Positions 7,346 through 8,609 of a DNA stretch of 8,609 bases are shown piece after piece. The stretch comes from Bacteroidales bacterium UBA5621 (GTDB lineage: Bacteria > Bacteroidota > Bacteroidia > Bacteroidales > VadinHA17): contig DIKJ01000198.1 of assembly GCA_002424525.1 (NCBI GenBank), forward strand, positions 75,561 through 84,169, given 5' to 3'. The notes under the pieces are model-generated. The model was not told the origin of the DNA. It was given only the letters and a program-made list of their open reading frames with translations, and made no database searches. The position numbers were made by a program, and so were the translations under genes. Position 1 is the stretch's first letter. Each line of letters begins with the position of its first letter.

Positions 7346-8609
7346 ATGGAAGAGTACAGGAAAATACTGACCAGATACTGGGGTTATACTTCCTTCAGAC
7401 CGCTTCAGGACGAGATAATAAAATCAGTTATGGAAGGGAGGGATACTCTCGGACTGATGCCCACGGGAGGAGGCAAGTCGGTTACATTCCAGGTTCCGGG
7501 ACTGGCGATGGAGGGAACCTGCCTCGTAATTACACCCCTGATCGCCCTGATGAAAGAACAGGTCAGCCGCCTGAACAGCCAGGAGATCAAGTCAGCCGCT
7601 ATTCATTCGGGTATGTCGCGGGAGGAGATAGATATCGCTCTTGAGAATTGCATATATGGTGATTATAAATTTCTTTATGTCTCCCCTGAGCGGATCTCAA
7701 CCCCGGTCTTTCAGGGAAAACTGTCGCGGCTCAACCTTTCACTCGTGACCATTGATGAGGCACACTGCATATCTCAGTGGGGCTACGATTTCAGGCCATC
7801 ATATCTTAAAATTGCTGTTCTGAGGAACTTCATTCCGGACAGGGTGCCGTTTCTCGCTCTCACGGCTTCGGCCACTGAGCAGGTTGTTCAGGATATAATG
7901 AGCAAGCTTGAATTCAGGGAGAAGAATGTTCTGAGGACAAGCTTCAACAGGAAAAACATTTCGTATCTGGTCCGGAAGGTTGAGGATAAGGGGGCTTATC
8001 TGGTGCGGACCGTAAAGAAGGTCAGGGGATCGGGAATTGTCTACGTGAGGAGCAGGAAAAGAACGGGAGAGGTTGCCCGTCTGCTTGCGGAGAACGGAAT
8101 AAGCGCGGATTTCTATCATGCAGGGCTGGCCGACGAGGTAAGGGACAGGAAGCAGGCATCATGGGCAACAGGAGAAACCCGCATCATTGTTTCCACGAAC
8201 GCATTCGGGATGGGTATCGACAAAGCCGACGTGAGATTTGTGATACACTGGGATATCCCCGATTCAATAGAAAACTATTTCCAGGAGAGCGGCCGGGCGG
8301 GACGCGACAACAAGCCTGCTTTTGCAGTATTGCTCTATTCCCCGGCCGACAAGTCACGCCTTGAGGAATCGCTCAGGAAGAAATTTCCCCCTGTCGATAA
8401 AATCAAGGATGTGTATGAGGCATTATGCAATTATCTCCAGGTGCCCCACGGAACAGGGAAGAACAATGTGTTTGACTTCAATATGACAGATTTTGTTTCC
8501 GCATACCGCCTTCCCGTCATTGAAACCTACAACAGCCTTCAGTTCCTGCAGAGGGAAGGCTATATGGAATTTACCGAAGAGATAAACAATCCGTCGAGGG
8601 TCCATTTCA
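7346..8609 (+). CDS. recQ: RecQ-family ATP-dependent DNA helicase, C-terminus cut by window edge
   Basis: The first 421 codons of a RecQ helicase, a 3'-5' superfamily 2 enzyme of recombinational repair and replication restart. Motif 0 is GYTSFRPLQ (13-21). Walker A is PTGGGKS (39-45). Motif Ia is TPLIALMKEQV. Motif II is DEAH (137-140), followed by the RecQ aromatic loop CISQWGYDFRP (141-151). Motif III is LTASAT (172-177), motif V is STNAFGMGIDKADV (283-296) and motif VI is QESGRAGRD (313-321). All ATPase motifs are intact. After motif VI the usual four-cysteine zinc module is absent: residues 322-421 hold a single Cys (361), and the chain appears to pass into a winged-helix-like part (NMTDFVSAYRLPVIETYNSLQFL). 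Related zinc-less RecQs are, to my knowledge, common in Bacteroidota. Any HRDC domain would lie beyond the edge. The ATG at 7346 puts motif 0 at the expected distance; the next in-frame ATG (Met29) would delete it. No Shine-Dalgarno is visible. Confidence 0.96.
   Translation, partial: MEEYRKILTRYWGYTSFRPLQDEIIKSVMEGRDTLGLMPTGGGKSVTFQVPGLAMEGTCLVITPLIALMKEQVSRLNSQEIKSAAIHSGMSREEIDIALENCIYGDYKFLYVSPERISTPVFQGKLSRLNLSLVTIDEAHCISQWGYDFRPSYLKIAVLRNFIPDRVPFLALTASATEQVVQDIMSKLEFREKNVLRTSFNRKNISYLVRKVEDKGAYLVRTVKKVRGSGIVYVRSRKRTGEVARLLAENGISADFYHAGLADEVRDRKQASWATGETRIIVSTNAFGMGIDKADVRFVIHWDIPDSIENYFQESGRAGRDNKPAFAVLLYSPADKSRLEESLRKKFPPVDKIKDVYEALCNYLQVPHGTGKNNVFDFNMTDFVSAYRLPVIETYNSLQFLQREGYMEFTEEINNPSRVHF

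Noticed and set aside
7300..7644. A 114-codon plus-strand frame starting just before recQ
   Set aside because: It overlaps recQ motifs 0, I and Ia in another frame and has no recognisable content of its own.

Overview
The window is a piece of a Bacteroidota chromosome, probably Bacteroidales or a close relative. The basis is the style of the proteins (an OstA-like protein with an N-terminal OstA-like domain, a RecQ without the zinc module, a 656-residue tandem-parvulin protein), the absence of Shine-Dalgarno sequences before most starts, and a TAnnTTTG-type -7 element before recQ. The genus cannot be told from the sequence alone. No mobile elements, RNA genes, CRISPR arrays or phage genes were seen.

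Layout. Positions 1-7212 hold five minus-strand genes packed as one apparent operon, read right to left: guaB (IMP dehydrogenase, 5731-7212); a 656-residue periplasmic peptidyl-prolyl isomerase with two intact parvulin domains (3742-5712); a 282-residue lipoprotein that looks like a catalytically dead relative (2901-3749); a 451-residue SurA-like chaperone (1543-2898); and an OstA/LptA-like LPS-transport protein (1-1576) whose 3' end leaves the window. Going downstream, the four junctions are an 18-nt gap, an 8-nt overlap, a 2-nt gap and a 34-nt overlap. A 133-nt divergent intergenic region (7213-7345) separates guaB from recQ (7346-8609, plus strand, cut by the right edge).

How the genes may work together. 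The three chaperone-type proteins all carry export signals and would act in the periplasm: two soluble and one lipid-anchored. They lie directly ahead of an LPS-bridge protein. This recalls the proteobacterial lptD-surA pairing and suggests an outer-membrane assembly cassette: folding helpers for beta-barrels and lipoproteins plus part of the LPS export route. Its attachment to guaB is odd functionally and may mean only shared growth-linked transcription. recQ starts the opposite transcript and belongs to DNA repair.

The region is mostly conserved housekeeping. The points most worth attention are the graded loss of parvulin active-site residues across the three neighbouring chaperones, the long one-chain OstA-like protein, the zinc-less RecQ, and a 13-bp palindrome abutting the recQ -7 element. 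I found no convincing sign of a wholly new defence or mobile system.
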